Assembly (NCBI RefSeq): GCF_025370935.1
Contig: NC_133472.1
Span: forward strand, 7,941,452-8,005,451
DNA length: 64,000 nucleotides
Source: Choristoneura fumiferana
Taxonomy: Eukaryota > Arthropoda > Insecta > Lepidoptera > Tortricidae
Direction of reading: 5' to 3'
Every line of letters begins with the position of its first letter. Positions within the stretch are counted from its first letter, which is position 1. The notes under the pieces were generated by a model that saw nothing but the letters and a program-made list of their open reading frames with translations, did no database searches and was not told where the DNA came from. Below, piece after piece: positions 39,500 to 51,300 of this stretch. The position numbers were made by a program, and so were the translations under genes.

Positions 39500-40700
39500 G
39501 GTGATCCGTAGGTACCAATTTCTCTTATTCAGAAATGGTAGCGGTCTCAATTAAGTCACACTGAGATGAATCCGCAGACTTTTTCTTTTTTTATTTTTTA
39601 TTTCGAAAATAACTTTTAACTTCACTTTTTTGTCACCCTACTATTTTTTTTATTTAGAGCTTTTTTAAATATACTTGAAATGAGTAAAAGTTGTCCTTGT
39701 CAAAATCGTGAATATTTGACGTAAAATCTACGACTTACGGCAGCTTACGGGAAATTTCCTGCAGATATCTATTTCACTTCAATTGATGTAGGATGACCAT
39801 GTCTCCGGTAGTTATTGGTTTTAAAAAGAGAATTAATTGATTGATAAGCTAATTGCTTAAGACTTCGCCTGTTGAATTAAATTTTAGCTGTTATTAGATT
39901 AGTATTATCAACTCCTGATCAGTGATCACCGATTGAAAACTACCGTGTATATCACTCGCGCGTATCTCTCTCTGTCTGTCTGTCACAGCCAGTTTTGCTA
40001 CGACACTACTCAATTGATTGGGTTGAAAATTTGTTCACATATCTGCACGGTGAGTTCACACCTATGTACCCATATTGTAACAAATTTAAAAGGAAAGCTA
40101 TCACAGCTAAGACTTCAAGGTATCAGGAGCTCATTAAATATTAGATAACTGCAGCCTACATCCCATAGAAAATGTATATTCGTCCGTTAAAGCAGACAAT
40201 AGTTTATATTTCATTTAGAAACGACATCTGTAACAAGCCGCGCAGGTCTCATATACAGCATCAATAGAGGTACATTTATAATTGCGTCAGTGACAAAGTG
40301 GTGACAAAGTTTGACGTCCACGCCATCGTCTGGTGACCGCGCTGTCTGCCATTTGCCAAAGACAGACGCAAATTTTCACAGAACCTTGAATTAATGCCAG
40401 CCTATTCCCGAGTTTCGTGCTCCGTAATTACTAGATGAACGTACATAAGTAAATAAAGTACGTTTATTTAATTAAAATGTTTTGTTGACTTCCCGTGTTG
40501 CTTGAGCAAAACAAATCGCCACATCAAAACAAATGAGAGTGAAAACAGAACGCGCGTGCGTCGGCGTCATCAACATGAACCAGTTTTTGGACGCATTTAA
40601 TGCGTCAAGTGTATAAAGCGCTGATCTTTGTGGATATGGGTATAGATAAAGAAATAAAAGTATAAAACTAAGTACAAATAGTTACCCACAACTGAACTGT
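39500..40700. other. AT-rich intergenic, no feature recognised
   Basis: Short spurious frames only; no repeat I can name. Confidence 0.4.
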
Positions 40701-40710
40701 ATATAAAGTA

Positions 40711-40907
40711 CTGATGTGCCAAAGGAAACTTTCCTAAATTGCGGATTTTTTCATAGAGGAAAATTTCGGAAACTTCTCACAATTTTGTATGGGGATTGAA
40801 ACTTTCCGTTTCTTAAATTTAAATATCCTATATTTCATGTGAAAATATCCAGAAATTTCAAAGAAGATTCTCAACTTTTTGGAAACTTTCTGTAACTTGC
40901 ACATCAG
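40711..40907. mobile_element. 197-bp TIR element flanked by TA
   Basis: CTGATGTGC at the left and GCACATCAG at the right, with a further inner match (ggaaactttc on one side, gaaagtttcc reversed on the other). TA lies on both sides (40709-40710, 40908-40909). Probably a Tc1/mariner-type MITE. Confidence 0.65.
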
Positions 40908-41935
40908 TAATTTAAAGTCATCATGCAGCCACTTGGTGGATACATTAATAGTAACCCCAATTACAGTTTTATGAAAATCACTCAACCACAATTTTGCACA
41001 CTCGGCAGGAGTACGATAAACGTACAAAGGAGGAACCTTATCACAAGTTTGTGTAATATACACAGTTAACATTCCAGACGTCAGTGAGAGAATTATTGTG
41101 AAATTGACTATGGAAAGGCTCTAACCTAGTACGCGATTCAGTTTTCGCCACTGTACCTACTAATGCGCGATGCATCTCCAAGAGACTGATGGATTCTCTT
41201 TCGGCCTAATATTTCCACATGACTATGATTTTACTAATCCCGATCCTATATAAACATAAATAATTATCCCTCGGTGATTGCGCAGATCTGATGAAAAATT
41301 AATAGACTTATAAACAACATTGTAAATATAACCAAAGATCGTAAAATATACCAATTTTCCCGCTAAATGTATGTGTTGCTAAATTTAAGACACGCGACCT
41401 CTATACGAGGATTGTAGTTCCTTCTTGCGCGTAACCTACTTGCGAACATCTGCGATGTTTGTACCTATTTTATCACACAAATGGCTAATCTTTGACGCGT
41501 GCCAGTATCATTCCCTCTGGTATTATGGGTATTATGGCGAGGATTTATTCGGAGATATAGAACTACATTATAAATTGTTTACATGGTTATATTCAATCTA
41601 TTGTAATCACAATCACAAGTTGCTCTGATAGAAAAGCTTCCGGCAAATACGGAAAATTGGCTGCCGATTTTATTAAGCTTTATTTGATGGAAAGTTATTT
41701 TATTGGCTCGAATAAGCAGACGCGTAACAGTTATTAGGTGTTATAAAAATTAAACTTACCGCAAAATTAAAAATAAGTGTTAACTAATCCTACACAAAAG
41801 TGATCTGAAACGACAACCTCACTGCTTCATGCTTGTTAGATACTATTACTAATATATACTATTAGACCCTAAAATGAGCCAAAGAAACCAACATCTTTTC
41901 GTTGTTTCGAACTATAAGTTAAAAGATTTCTATCT

Positions 41936-42100
41936 GGTACCACCAGCCAAATATGTGGTCTACCACCCTAAAGTTGATAATCGTTTGCATTTCATAAAAC
42001 AATAATGCCAATAGACGTTGTCTGTCGACTTGAAGGTTCGACTTTAGCGACAAATTCATTTGATAGGAACTTGTAGACCACTTATTTGGCTGATGGTACC
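41936..42100. mobile_element. MITE family B (GGTACCATCAGCC ends), copy 1
   Basis: Left 'ggtaccaccagccaaatatgtggtcta', right 'tagaccacttatttggctgatggtacc'. A second copy with the same interior ('taaagttgataatcgtttgc') is at 48852-49030. Confidence 0.8.
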
Positions 42101-42487
42101 TACCTATATCGATAGAAATGATTTGAAAAGTTGACCACCTAAAATTCAAAAATTAACCTAGGAATCTTTATTTCAACAAACATAATATAGTATAAAAAGA
42201 AACGATAACAATTACATAGATTATAAAATATTTAAGCAGTTCTTTATTCCTTAATGTTCCCATGTAAAAAAACATTCGGTCATCTCTGACAGTTATCTTG
42301 TTGTGAAATCGTCAAGTGAATCATTGCAGACTGATCACAAAGTTTAGCATCATAGATCATAGTTAGATATGGACTATATGAGTGCAACATAATGAGCGGC
42401 AAAAGTAGGCAACTGGAGTAGTTCACTGATAAGATGCCAGATTGCTCGACCATGCACTTCCGAAGTAAATGATTACCCGTAGGTACA

Positions 42488-43351
42488 GGGTACGTATTAT
42501 AATGTATAAATTTAAAATATATATCGGTTGAAATACATACAGTTGAAATACCGAAAATTGAAAAATATAATGGTTAAAATAAATATTAATCAAAATTCAT
42601 AAAGCACGTTTTTCATACTGGTCGAAATACATAAAATTAAAATGACTAAGTTCACAATGTATATGTTCAGAATATATAATAGTTGAAAGAAATAACAATT
42701 AAAATTCCTATAGTACGTTTTTCATAATGGTCAAAATACATACTATATAATGCCTAGGTTCATCATCATCTCCAGTCTATTCACATTGTATTTACATGTT
42801 AAATTCTGAAAAATTAAGGACTGTAAGACAACCTATTCAGGGTAGTTAAGGCGCTTCGCGCCTGGACAAAACTCTAACCTAACCTAACCTATAAGATACC
42901 GACTGATCGGAATCGGTATTGTCTAACAAGACCTTGCATTTTAAACTAAAGTCAGATCATAAATAGAATAGAAACTTTAGGTGCGACGACGAGCGTAGCG
43001 AGGAGGAGCGTGTTAGGTTCAACTATGACCAATTGTAATATATGTATTTTTCTTTGTGAAAATTCAGTGTCTAGTATGTATTTCAACCATTATAGAAAAC
43101 ATACTGTATAGATTTTGAACGTATACTTTATGAAAATATGCATTTTGTGCCATATGACTAAGAACCATTATGCGTTGTAGGTAACCATTATATATTTTGA
43201 CCACTATGCATTTCAAGCTTATGCTTTTAGAACTTATATCAATTAACTTTATATATTTTGATGCATTATATTTTATAATTTTCGGTACTTCAACTGTATG
43301 TATTTCAACCGATATGTATTTTAAATTTATTATACATTATAATACGTACCC
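42488..43351. mobile_element. 864-bp Mutator-like (MULE) non-autonomous element
   Basis: Long inverted ends, at least 75 bp and imperfect, start GGGTACGTATTATAATG. Both sides carry the same 9 bases, GTAGGTACA (42479-42487 and 43352-43360). Nine-base duplications and long TIRs are typical of Mutator-like elements. The arms consist of repeated words of the type 'ggttgaaatacata' and 'taatggtcaaaatacat'. The centre (about 42845-43025) is GC-richer, with aacctaacctaacc, a small hairpin and the module gtgcgacgacgagcgtagcg, which recurs in 61327-61915. No transposase. Confidence 0.75.
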
Positions 43352-43411
43352 GTAGGTACATTGTTAACAGTAACGTAATATTCATGTGTAGCTCGCTTTA
43401 TTTATTTTGAC

Positions 43412-43655
43412 GACCGGATGGCCAAGTGGTTAGAGAACCTGACTACGAAGCTTAAGGTCCCGGGTTCGAATCCCGGCCGGGGCAGATATTTGTATGAATA
43501 ATACGAATGTTTGTTCTCGGGTCTTCGATGTTTAATATGTATTTAAGTTTGTATTTATCTATATAAGTATGTTTATCCGTTGCCTAGTGTCCATAGTACA
43601 AGCTTTGCTTAGTTTGGGACTAGGTCAATTGGTGTCAAGTGTCCCATGATATCTA
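43412..43655 (+). mobile_element. tRNA-derived SINE
   Basis: tRNA-like head with A box (tggccaagtgg, 43419-43429) and B box (ggttcgaatcc, from 43463). The body is 'gcagatatttgtatgaataatacgaatg...ccgttgcctagtgtccatagtacaagctttgcttagtttgggactagg...', ending in 'tgtcccatgatatcta' plus T-rich sequence. I recognise this as a common lepidopteran SINE (HaSE-like, from memory). Confidence 0.8.
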
Positions 43656-44044
43656 TTTTTTTTTACGAGGATGTCTACGCGAGTCTGTGTCCTCGGATAT
43701 CATGTGCGCGTTTGAGTAGCATCATTTTTGAAAGTCTTAATTGTTTGTCATAATTTTTGTTAATCTTGTTTTTCCCGCGCAAGACAGTAAATTTTTTTGA
43801 GATTTTTCAATTGTCTTCTTATGGAGATCTATAGGTTAAGTAAGGTTTTGACAACTGCTACAGATATCAAACAAAAATGAACAAAATAAAATGAATAATA
43901 ATAATATATTGAATAATAATATAATGAATGATATATTGTAGGTAAGTATACCTATATTTTAACAATTTTCATTGCAGTATCAATGTCGACTCTGGTCTTA
44001 CGAGTTTTAATTAAATAGAAATCTCACTAAGCACAAACATTTTG

Positions 44045-44330
44045 CAGGTGGTAGGACCTTGTGCAAGGTCCGCCCGGATTGCTACCACCATCTTGCTCGC
44101 TAATACTGCCGTGAAGCAGCAGTGCTTGCACTGTTGTGTTTCGGCGTGGAGAGTAAGACAGCCGGTGAAATTATTGGCACTTGAGGTATCCCATCTTAGG
44201 CCTCTAGGTTGGCAACGCATCTGCAATCACTCTGGTGTTGCAGGTGTTTATGGGCGGTGATGATCTCTTAACATCAGGAGACCCACTTGCTCGTTTGCCA
44301 TCCAGTCGAATAAAAAAAAAACATTCAGCT
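44045..44330 (+). mobile_element. LINE 3' end with A tail
   Basis: 'gtggtaggaccttgtgcaaggtccgcccggattgctaccacc...gccgtgaagcagcagtgc...tgggcggtgatgatctcttaacatcaggagacccacttgctcgtttgcc' then AATAAAAAAAAA. This is an abundant lepidopteran LINE tail. Confidence 0.7.
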
Positions 44331-44339
44331 AAAACACCT

Positions 44340-46140
44340 CCCGTTTCTTTCATCTAACAAAGCCGCAGCGGTCAATGACGTGCCAAATTTTCCGCCGTAA
44401 CGCGTCCGCTGACATTCGGCGAAGTTTTTCACCGCCGCTGTAGCTGAGGTCGATCCTTTGTGCTATTTCAGGAGTTCCTGGACGCGGGCCAGCGCGGCGT
44501 ATGCGCAGTAGCACGCGCTTGGTTCTTTGATCCCAGGATACCTAACTTCAATCAAAGTCTTACTTCGTTCCTTCAGGTGTGAAAATCGCTTGCAGCTCAA
44601 ATTACAGCCGTATGTGACTGTGCATTCGTGTTTCCTTTGTTTAGATAACATTCAGGCCAGATGGAAAGGCGCTTAAGCAATGAAGGTACTCTCAATGTAC
44701 TTAACATTTTACTTTTTACTATTATTAAATAGGTAGGTAGTTGTAATGGCCAGCATTGCGAAGAGGTTTTTTCAATGCTAGACTTCGAGCTAGACGACCT
44801 ACACGACATTTACTTATATGGTATTGGTTTAGCGCTTACTTACCTATATAGTTTTGAATAAAATAACTAGTAAGTAAGTAATTGCAAAAGGAGCGGAAAA
44901 GGTTATACAAAAGAAAGAATAAACAAACAACAAACGTACCTACGGAAAGTTACGAAAGCCACTAAGATGCGACAAATGCGTAGAAAAAATCACGAAGACG
45001 TTGAATGGGTTACCTACTATAAATTAATTATCAACAATCTGTATTTCTGGTTTTTGGTCTCTCCGCATACAGCTGTTTACTATTCTACGAGCGTGGCGAG
45101 TTGTTTTGGATCATCTATTAATAGTTACATTTAACACTTGTTGGCGTTATTACCTTGACGAAGTTGACCGAAATTTTGAAACTAGATTGTTTGAGTTGTC
45201 CTCGTACTAAACATGACAGTAATATATAGGTACGTAGGGCAGGTTATTCAACAAAAGTTCTTTGTTAGCATTTGGACAGTTGTGCTGAATTTCCACGTGC
45301 GTAGTGGAAACTATAGAATGCGATGGCAACATGTCGGAGCCATCGGCAGCGCTGATTGAAAACTCAGTGCAAATCCAGAGGATGTGGAACATATTCTGCT
45401 TCAATTTGAGCTCCTGCAATGATTTTTTCATTTACATAGCTTAGACTAGACAATGGGAACTGTAACAAAAAAAAGAAGAAACTTCTGCAAATTCATAGGA
45501 AAATATTAGTGTTACGTAAATATCCCATATTTCGGCATGTTATATAAGGGTCTTCAGAATTCGTTATTTACTTTTATTATTCCTGTACAGATAGGTAATA
45601 CTTTGGAAGCTTGTCAGTGATGGATATTGGGAATTCGGCAGTAATGCAATGCACGTAGGTATTTATTATATAATTTTAGTTCAAACTTTATTTATGTAAA
45701 TTATAATTTATAATGTAATCTTCTATTGAATTAATAAATAAACTAAACTAATTTTATATGAATTTATTTTTGGACCCCTTATTTGGCTCCTAATTAGTTC
45801 GTGATGGCTCTGCTCTTAAGTTCATGAGTTCGTGGCCCCAGCTGTTTCAGGACAGGTAAAGGTTTCCAGACAACTTTGATGATAGGTAATTTCTTCATAA
45901 AAGACGGCTATAAGTTTGTTTTTTAATTCCGGATTCATAAGTAGGTATATGGCAGCCCTCGTACTGTGTCAACGTCAACTAACCAACAATTTAAAATGAG
46001 CTGTATTTTTATACTTGTACAAATACGAGTATCTACATGTTTTCACCCTTTTCAAATGGTATTTTCGAGTGATGACAATTCAAACATCTTACCCGGGGTA
46101 CCTATCATCAGGCATCTACATACTTAAATGTTACGAATGG
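44340..46140. other. Intergenic, no gene recognised
   Basis: Short frames only. The 44460-44560 part is slightly GC-rich but gives no protein I can name. Confidence 0.4.
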
Positions 46141-46147
46141 TTGTATG

Positions 46148-46343
46148 CAGTACCCCTAGTGTAAGTTTTAGGTTACAAAATACGTCTCGATCGCGTTCGC
46201 GTTAAAATCTCAATTTGTATGGAAACTCGAACATCGCAAACGTTCCGCTAGAGGCGCTGTTCGTGTTTCCATACAAATTTAGATTTTAACGCGAACGCGA
46301 TCGAGACGTATTTTGTAACCGAAAACTTACACTAAGGGCACTG
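46148..46343. mobile_element. 196-bp near-perfect palindromic MITE
   Basis: Ends CAGTACCCCTAGTGTAAG / CTTACACTAAGGGCACTG. The arms match over about 80 bases (ttacaaaatacgtctcgatcg, ttttaacgcgaacgcg), with a loop containing 'ctagaggcgctgttcg'. No clear target duplication. Confidence 0.75.
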
Positions 46344-46479
46344 AATGTTATCTAACTGCCAAGTTAACAATATTGAGTAATTATTTGCTAACCGGCTTTT
46401 TATTGCGCACTCACATTACTTACTGTCAAGTGCCATCAAGTACCTACTTACTAACGCAGTTAAGAATGAAAATCGTATA

Positions 46480-47251
46480 CCTTGGGGCTCAAAGGACGTA
46501 AAGCACAAAACACAACTTTTCAGGAAAAGCAAAAAACTGAAAATAATAATAAAATAGTTTTGTTGTTTCTAATGTCACATAAAAGTCTTCTATTGACGAA
46601 GAGGTTCGAATTTCTTGTAGTTTTTGTTAATATACTCCAATTGGATGCAAACTGTATGTGTATGATTACAGAGTATACGTGCGCTATACGCCCTGGTGAA
46701 AACATAAGGATTGAATCAGATGTAGGTACTTTAAGACTTAGTTAACTTTTGGTTCACAAGGGTGTAAATCACATTATCACAAATTTTGCTTTCAATGGGT
46801 CGTATAGGAAAGTTCAACTTCTTCTTATGGCAATAACTTAGGCCGTTTCAAAGAGTAAGAAAATCGTATTATTCCATACTTTTGATTATATGAGGTTGCG
46901 GTCTTAAGAAATCAAAATAAACGTTAAAATATTTGGTGGTCGTAAAGGAGGCTTTTACGCCGTATGTCTTAATTTTTTTTTAGAGGCAATAAAGGGAGTG
47001 TAGAAATATGGGTCGCTTTAATACCGGTGTTTTATATTTACTGCCTTGATGATTATACAAAGTAATTTATTGTTCTTTATATCCCAAATTTTGAAAATAA
47101 TTGTGTTTAGGGACTAAAACACCAAAGGTCGTAAAGGACATTTATGAATGAATGAATGAATACAGATCAATAGAGAGAGAAAAAACTGTATAAGATGCCA
47201 TAGAGAGTGCTTTTACGCCCAAATGTCCTTTACGCCCTTTGAGCCCCAAGG
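46480..47251. mobile_element. 772-bp TIR element flanked by TA
   Basis: CCTTGGGGCTCAAAGG at the left and CCTTTGAGCCCCAAGG (with small changes) at the right, TA on both sides (46478-46479, 47252-47253). The words 'cgtaaagga' and 'ttttacgcc' recur inside at several places. No transposase frame. Confidence 0.7.
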
Positions 47252-47544
47252 TATCGGTATACAATGTGCGGTAAGAACTCAAAATAATTATGACAAATGA
47301 GTATTTGCTCAATTTGAGAATAATTTTTCAAGAGACAAGGTACCTACAAATCAAAAATATCTGAACATGCATCTGCGCCGAGAGTAAATAGATTCGTGAT
47401 CACATATATTTTTGATCCTCGACCGTACTACCTTTAATCATTATCCCACTATACCGCTGAGTATCGGCACAAAATTTGGCCCACCCTTCATACAAAAATT
47501 ACCGATTCTGCATACATTTGAGGGCAAGATGTTTTGCCGCTCAA

Positions 47545-47755
47545 TATATTAACAATGCGAAAGTTTGTAAGTCTGTTTGTTTGTTTGTTACTTCATCACG
47601 TCTAAACCACTGAACCGATTTAGATGAAATTCGGTATACAGATAGTTCGAGTCCCGGGGAAGGGCATAGGCTAGTTTTATCTCGGAAAATTGCATAGTTC
47701 CCGCGGGATATCGATAGACGAATTTTGCACGGACGGAGTCGCGGGTAACGGCTAG
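47545..47755 (+). mobile_element. Short Helitron-like element
   Basis: Starts near 'caatgcgaaagtttgtaag' and reads 'taaaccactgaaccgatttagatgaaattcggtatacagatag...gtcccggggaagg'. It ends in the hairpin region 'cacggacggagtcgcgggtaacgg' plus CTAG|T. The CTAG end matches the fuller element at 58025-58972. Confidence 0.6.
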
Positions 47756-47994
47756 TTTTAGATCTAATGGCGGATCCAACATGGCTGGTACACAATACAC
47801 ATGGACAGTACTGAGTTTACTTTTAATGTATCAAGGTTCATCAAAGGTAGAACTTAATCAAAGCCAACGAGACGAGATAAATAACTCATGAGACAGAAAA
47901 GGAGCGGGATAGTAATAATGACGCATCAGACAAAGATGAAGTATATCTCGTCTCGTTGGCTTTGCTTCAGTCCAAGAGGAGGAATAACAAAACA

Positions 47995-48152
47995 CGCTGA
48001 CAGTTGACACATTTATTGAGTATAATAAGGGTGTGCTCAGGCGGACTCATCACGTGCGCGGAAACATCAGACAGGGATCGCACAGTTTTCCGTTCTACAA
48101 CGCAGGTTGACTTGGACAGTGGGTTAACAAAAGACAGAGACAGTTGACACGT
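47995..48152 (-). terminator. 3' end region of the PDZD8-like gene
   Basis: An AATAAA overlaps the stop codon. A second AATAAA lies near 48012-48017 in a similar setting: 'cagttgacac.tttattg' occurs both at 48001 and 48141 on the plus strand, a short direct repeat. Cleavage could follow either. Confidence 0.4.
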
Positions 48153-48302
48153 TTATTGGTTTACGGGCGGGTCGCGGCCCTGCGCGAGTTGCGCGGCGGC
48201 GCAGCAGTGCAACATGAGGGCGGTGAGGGCGCAGGCGCGCGCTTCGCTGCCCGCGCTCGTGTCTTCTGATCCCGCGCATAGCTCTTCGCGGACCGCTTGT
48301 AG
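48153..48302 (-). CDS. PDZD8-like terminal coding exon
   Basis: Acceptor ATTTTCCAG, phase 0 with the previous exon. 49 codons: LQAVREELCAGSEDTSAGSE, ARACALTALMLHCCAAAQLA and QGRDPPVNQ, then TAA (48153-48155). The stop overlaps an AATAAA (48157-48152 on the gene's strand). Confidence 0.6.
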   Translation of the reverse strand, partial: LQAVREELCAGSEDTSAGSEARACALTALMLHCCAAAQLAQGRDPPVNQ

Positions 48303-51300
48303 CTGGAAAATAATTTAGGGGCTGTTTCACCATCCATTGATTAATTTTAATTTTAACTGACGGATAAATGTGTTTGTCCGTCTATTCGAACAAAACAAAC
48401 AGAGACAGCATCACATTTATCCGTCAAATAAATTTAATCAATGGATGGTGAAACAGGGGGTTATAGTTGAAATAAAAATTGTCAATTTACTTCAATAGTT
48501 GCTATGATAGTACCTCTACTGTCTACCCAGTAAGGCCAAGGGGGCTTATTGTCTAACACACTTGGAATCACAATAGTTTTCACCGCTTCTTTCTGTGGCA
48601 TGTGTAGGATGAGAGTAGAAAGAGATGGTGAATGCGATCGCAAGCGCACGTGCGTTAGACTCTCTCTCTCTCTCTCTCTCTCAGCCATTCACCGGGTGTC
48701 ACTCTTTACCGGCCCGGATATTACCGACCCTGGCTTTCGTGCACAGTCCAGTTTATAAAGTTGTGAGCAAAACGACTCTATTGTTAACGGTGTGGAAGCG
48801 TGTTCAGATATTTTTGATCAAATTATTGCTCAGAAGTTTATGAACTCAACTGTACCATCAGCCAAATATGTGGTCTACTACCCTAAAGTTGATAATCGTT
48901 TGCATTTCATTAAACAATAATGCCAATAGACGTGTCTGTTAACTTGAAAGTTCGACTTTAGCGACATATTCATTTGATAAGTAGTAACGTGTTTAAAAAT
49001 TGATAGACCACTTATTTGGCTGATGGTACCTACACGCCCATAAAAGCTTATGCCAGTTTCTATGGACGTGTACACGAAAAACAGGGTCGGTATTACCATT
49101 CCGGTAGTATCCGGGCCGGTTAAGTGTCACCCCACCCCCACTCACCATCTCATGTATCTGGTGGGGCGCGAGGCTGGCGGCGAGGTCAGGCGCGGAGTCC
49201 CTCGCCGCCGCGAGCAGCGCGTCCGGCGGCAGCGCGCTGCGCAGCGCCGGTCGCAGCATCGCCCCCACCCCGCCCCGCGCCAGCCACGCCGCGCCGCACG
49301 CGCCGAACGGGTTCCCCGCCGCTTCCAGCGACTGCTTCCTGCGCGTCATGGCTGCGCGTCAAAACGAGGCCGGCTATTGCTTCAAGCGATACAGCTTAGC
49401 TCGGGATAGGGTTTAAGCGACACAAGCGTAGCGTGATATCTTTTGACGCGATTTTCACTCAATATGGAATATGGGATCCTTTCGACTGCCATAATTTATA
49501 AGTCATAATTTAATGTTTGTCATAATTTTTGCTAGTCATTTTTTTCCGCCGAAACCATACTTTTCATAAATTTTTAAATGGTCATTCCTGTAGAACTTTA
49601 TAGGTATAGGTTAGTTTAGATTTGTTTTATTACAATTCTGAAAAATAAATGGTTTCAGAGAAAAAAAGAGTGTAATGTTTGGGAAAAGTCGACGACACAC
49701 CCGAAGTAGCAATCAATTATTTTGAATCAAATGAGTGACATTTTCATATCCATTAATACGAGTATGGGACTTTATTAATTTAGGGGCTGTTTCACCATCC
49801 ATTGATTAGTGTTAACTGACGGTTAGGTGTGATGCCGTCTCTATTTGTTTTGTTCGAATAGACGGGGACGGCATCACATTTAACCGTCGGTTAACGCTAA
49901 TCAATGGATGGTGATACAGCCTCTTAGTGTCAAATGACAGAACGGCTGTACGATTGGTACTGAAGCTAATTGATATAGCACGATAAAAACGAACTATTGC
50001 GACAAAAAAATGTTTGAATGTCCCATATTCGTACCATACCCGGGACTTTATCAGGACGATATTTATCTGACATTACTTCGACGCTTCGACCATATTGCAG
50101 CAGCTGTGACTCCGTTTTTCTTGTGACCACACCATCGCCAAGGTAATTTTAGCAATATATCGTCGTTATACAGTTTCGGGTGTGGTACATTACTTAATTG
50201 TCACAGCGTAATAAGTTTTAATAATGAAACACTTCTTTGCTTCGGCTCCAACTATAGTGTGAGCCTGAGCACCTAATTTTTTCAGAAAGTTGGTAAAAAG
50301 CCGTCAATTTGTAGGAAATTACCTCTGTATGTTGTTTAATGTGACCGTGGAAAAAAAAACAATAATCGCTAGATTTAGGGCCTGTTTCACTACTTGTCGA
50401 CTAGCTTTAAGTGTCAGATAAAAGTAATGCTGTCTTTGTTTGTTCGGACAAAACAAACAGAGACGGCATCACTGATATCCGTCACTTACAGTTAGTCGAC
50501 AAGTGGTGAAACAGGCCCTTTGCCTCACTACATGTTATTATTACGCTATGCCAAAACCAAGAAACAAAAAAGCAGGAATTCCAAGGGGAACCTACAGACA
50601 TAATAAAAAATTAAAGGAAAGGAGCAATTAATAATTTTAGGCACAAACACTTAGTATACGAAATTTTAAAACCGAAGTTTAAAATATAATTGTAATACTT
50701 TTTACTAAGAAAATAAATAGTAGTGGCTTAAAATTCTTATTTAACTTTTCTTAAATAGCGGTGTCCTAGTCAAATTGTAGTAACGCAGCATAGCTCCTTG
50801 CACCCGAATTGATGGGCCAACGCAGACGAAGATCAAGATTGTATTACTTCCTGCATGTATACAAACATATACCTAGTTGCAAGAAAAGGCGAGTCAGAAA
50901 ACAGTTTCATAATAATCATTATTCATCTTTCATAACTATGACGTAAAATAACCTTGTCATCATGAATATGCACGAAATAAGAATTATTACGATACTTAAA
51001 TTATTCACCAGCAAACTTGCTAACTTGGTTGGAGTGCTATCAATGGACCCATTCTTTTGTTAGGATCTGGCCCAATTCGGAACAAACTCGACTTCGCATA
51101 GATACAAAGTTTACTACGTAGTTTCGAAAATGTCAAAACTTTTCTGTTGAATAAATAAACTGAACCGACAAAGTATCTGTTTCTGGTAAATTAATTGATC
51201 GCGGAAGGCTCAGCTCGGTGTTGGACGTTGAGTTTATAGCCTTCGGTATTTGTTTAGCCGGTGGTTTTATCTGAAAAGATCTACATTCTTACTGTTGATC

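Noticed and set aside
43412..43484. A functional tRNA gene
   Set aside because: The tRNA-like head is followed by the typical body of a lepidopteran SINE; the cloverleaf is incomplete.
44463..44809. Small minus-strand frames
   Set aside because: No splice context, no recognisable family and no codon bias.
49050..49409. Arg-rich plus-strand frames over 49146-49338
   Set aside because: Shadows of the GC-rich minus-strand exon, which has proper splice sites.
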